The position numbers and the translations under genes are program-made. Under the pieces are notes generated by a model. That model ran no database searches, was not told the origin of the DNA, and saw only the letters and a list, made by a program, of their open reading frames with translations. From Deltaproteobacteria bacterium (GTDB lineage Bacteria; Myxococcota_A; Polyangia; HGW-17; SLPX01): a stretch of DNA of 5,932 bases. The DNA lies in NCBI GenBank assembly GCA_011390535.1, contig JAABSF010000191.1, positions 1 to 5,932 of the forward strand. The letters run 5' to 3'. Shown here one piece after another: positions 5,449 to 5,932 of the stretch (position 1 is its first letter; the number at the start of each line of letters is the position of its first letter).

Positions 5449-5932
5449 ATGAAGGTCAGCTTTTGGGGCGTTCGCGGGTCTTATCCTGTTCCCGGACCGG
5501 CCACAAACCGTTACGGTGGAAACACTTCCTGTTTGCAGGTAGCCCCTGACGATGGGAGTATCATCATAATTGACGCAGGCACGGGTATCCGTCGTCTTGG
5601 TCAGAGACTGATGGAAGGGGCCTGCGGTGAAGGAGGTGGTGTGGTTCATTTGCTTATAAGCCACACGCACTGGGATCATGTGCAGGGTTTGCCGTTCTTT
5701 GCTCCCCTTCATAGAGAAGGCAATTTGATACGAATATATTCCAGAAGACAAGATGACGTCCACTTGAAGCAAATTTTTGCGGCGGTGACGGATGTGCCCT
5801 ATTTTCCCATTCCGATGGATGAGATGAAGAGTCAACTTGAGTTTGTTGACCTTGATGAGGGCTCAGGTTTTCAAATAGGAGAGACAGAGATTCGATGTAG
5901 TCGTCTCAATCACCCCTCTGTAGCAATGGCTT
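5449..5932 (+). CDS. MBL-fold metallohydrolase, GVRGS/YGGNT type (3' end cut by window edge)
   Basis: The first 161 residues of a metallo-beta-lactamase-fold hydrolase are visible. The N-terminus MKVSFWGVRGSYPVPG (1-16) and YGGNTSC (22-28) are typical of the PhnP-like (COG1235/Lactamase_B_2) branch. IIIIDAGTGIRRLG (38-51) is the strand carrying the conserved D-A-G-T-G turn. The metal site HTHWDH is at 72-77, intact, followed by VQGLPFF. LNHP at 153-156 supplies the next expected histidine (H155). Members of this branch are phosphodiesterases or related hydrolases using two metal ions; the substrate cannot be told from sequence. No signal peptide is seen, so the enzyme is probably cytoplasmic. 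The family often carries extra domains after the catalytic core, which the window would not show. A long minus-strand open frame overlaps it but has no protein-like features. Confidence 0.93.
   Translation, partial: MKVSFWGVRGSYPVPGPATNRYGGNTSCLQVAPDDGSIIIIDAGTGIRRLGQRLMEGACGEGGGVVHLLISHTHWDHVQGLPFFAPLHREGNLIRIYSRRQDDVHLKQIFAAVTDVPYFPIPMDEMKSQLEFVDLDEGSGFQIGETEIRCSRLNHPSVAMA

Noticed and set aside
5287..5835. Minus-strand open frame of 182 codons opposite the MBL gene
   Set aside because: The plus strand carries an unmistakable MBL fold with HTHWDH and a ribosome site; the antisense frame shows no recognisable protein character.

Overview
The window is an ordinary-looking bacterial chromosomal segment of mid-range GC with dense protein coding. 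It holds two divergent gene groups and no RNA gene, CRISPR array or recognisable mobile element. The style of the recognisable genes (a purD with an extended Shine-Dalgarno, a Sua5/TsaC protein with an FPTES motif, a GVRGS-type MBL hydrolase) suggests a Gram-negative of the deltaproteobacterial grade (Desulfobacterota, Myxococcota or similar). That placement is inference from motif style only and is of low confidence.

Minus strand, transcribed right to left: (i) a four-helix membrane protein with a highly charged lysine-rich tail containing five 27-bp tandem units (3778-4566); (ii) a single-pass membrane-anchored protein of about 696 aa with a large alpha-helical toroid-like C-terminal region, whose start lies one base after the previous stop (1686-3776); (iii) purD, glycinamide ribonucleotide synthetase, with an unusually complete Shine-Dalgarno (374-1651); and (iv) the N-terminal part of a TsaC/Sua5/YrdC-family threonylcarbamoyl-AMP synthase that runs off the left edge (1-285). 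Genes i to iii are tightly packed and look like one transcription unit. tsaC follows purD after 88 bp that contain a perfect TATAAT but no convincing terminator.

Plus strand, transcribed left to right: a small membrane-anchored or secreted protein of unknown function (4875-5366), then the start of a metallo-beta-lactamase-fold hydrolase (5449 to the right edge) with an intact HTHWDH metal site. They are 82 bp apart with no terminator between them.

The 308-bp divergent region between the groups (4567-4874) holds a candidate sigma-70 promoter for the rightward pair, with a 12-bp perfect palindrome in its spacer. The two genes cut by the window edges lack a stop codon here and are easy to miss. 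purD and tsaC are housekeeping genes (purine synthesis and the t6A tRNA modification). The two membrane proteins upstream of purD are the least explained and most interesting part: a translationally coupled pair that may form an envelope assembly of unknown function. No complete undescribed system can be demonstrated from this sequence.
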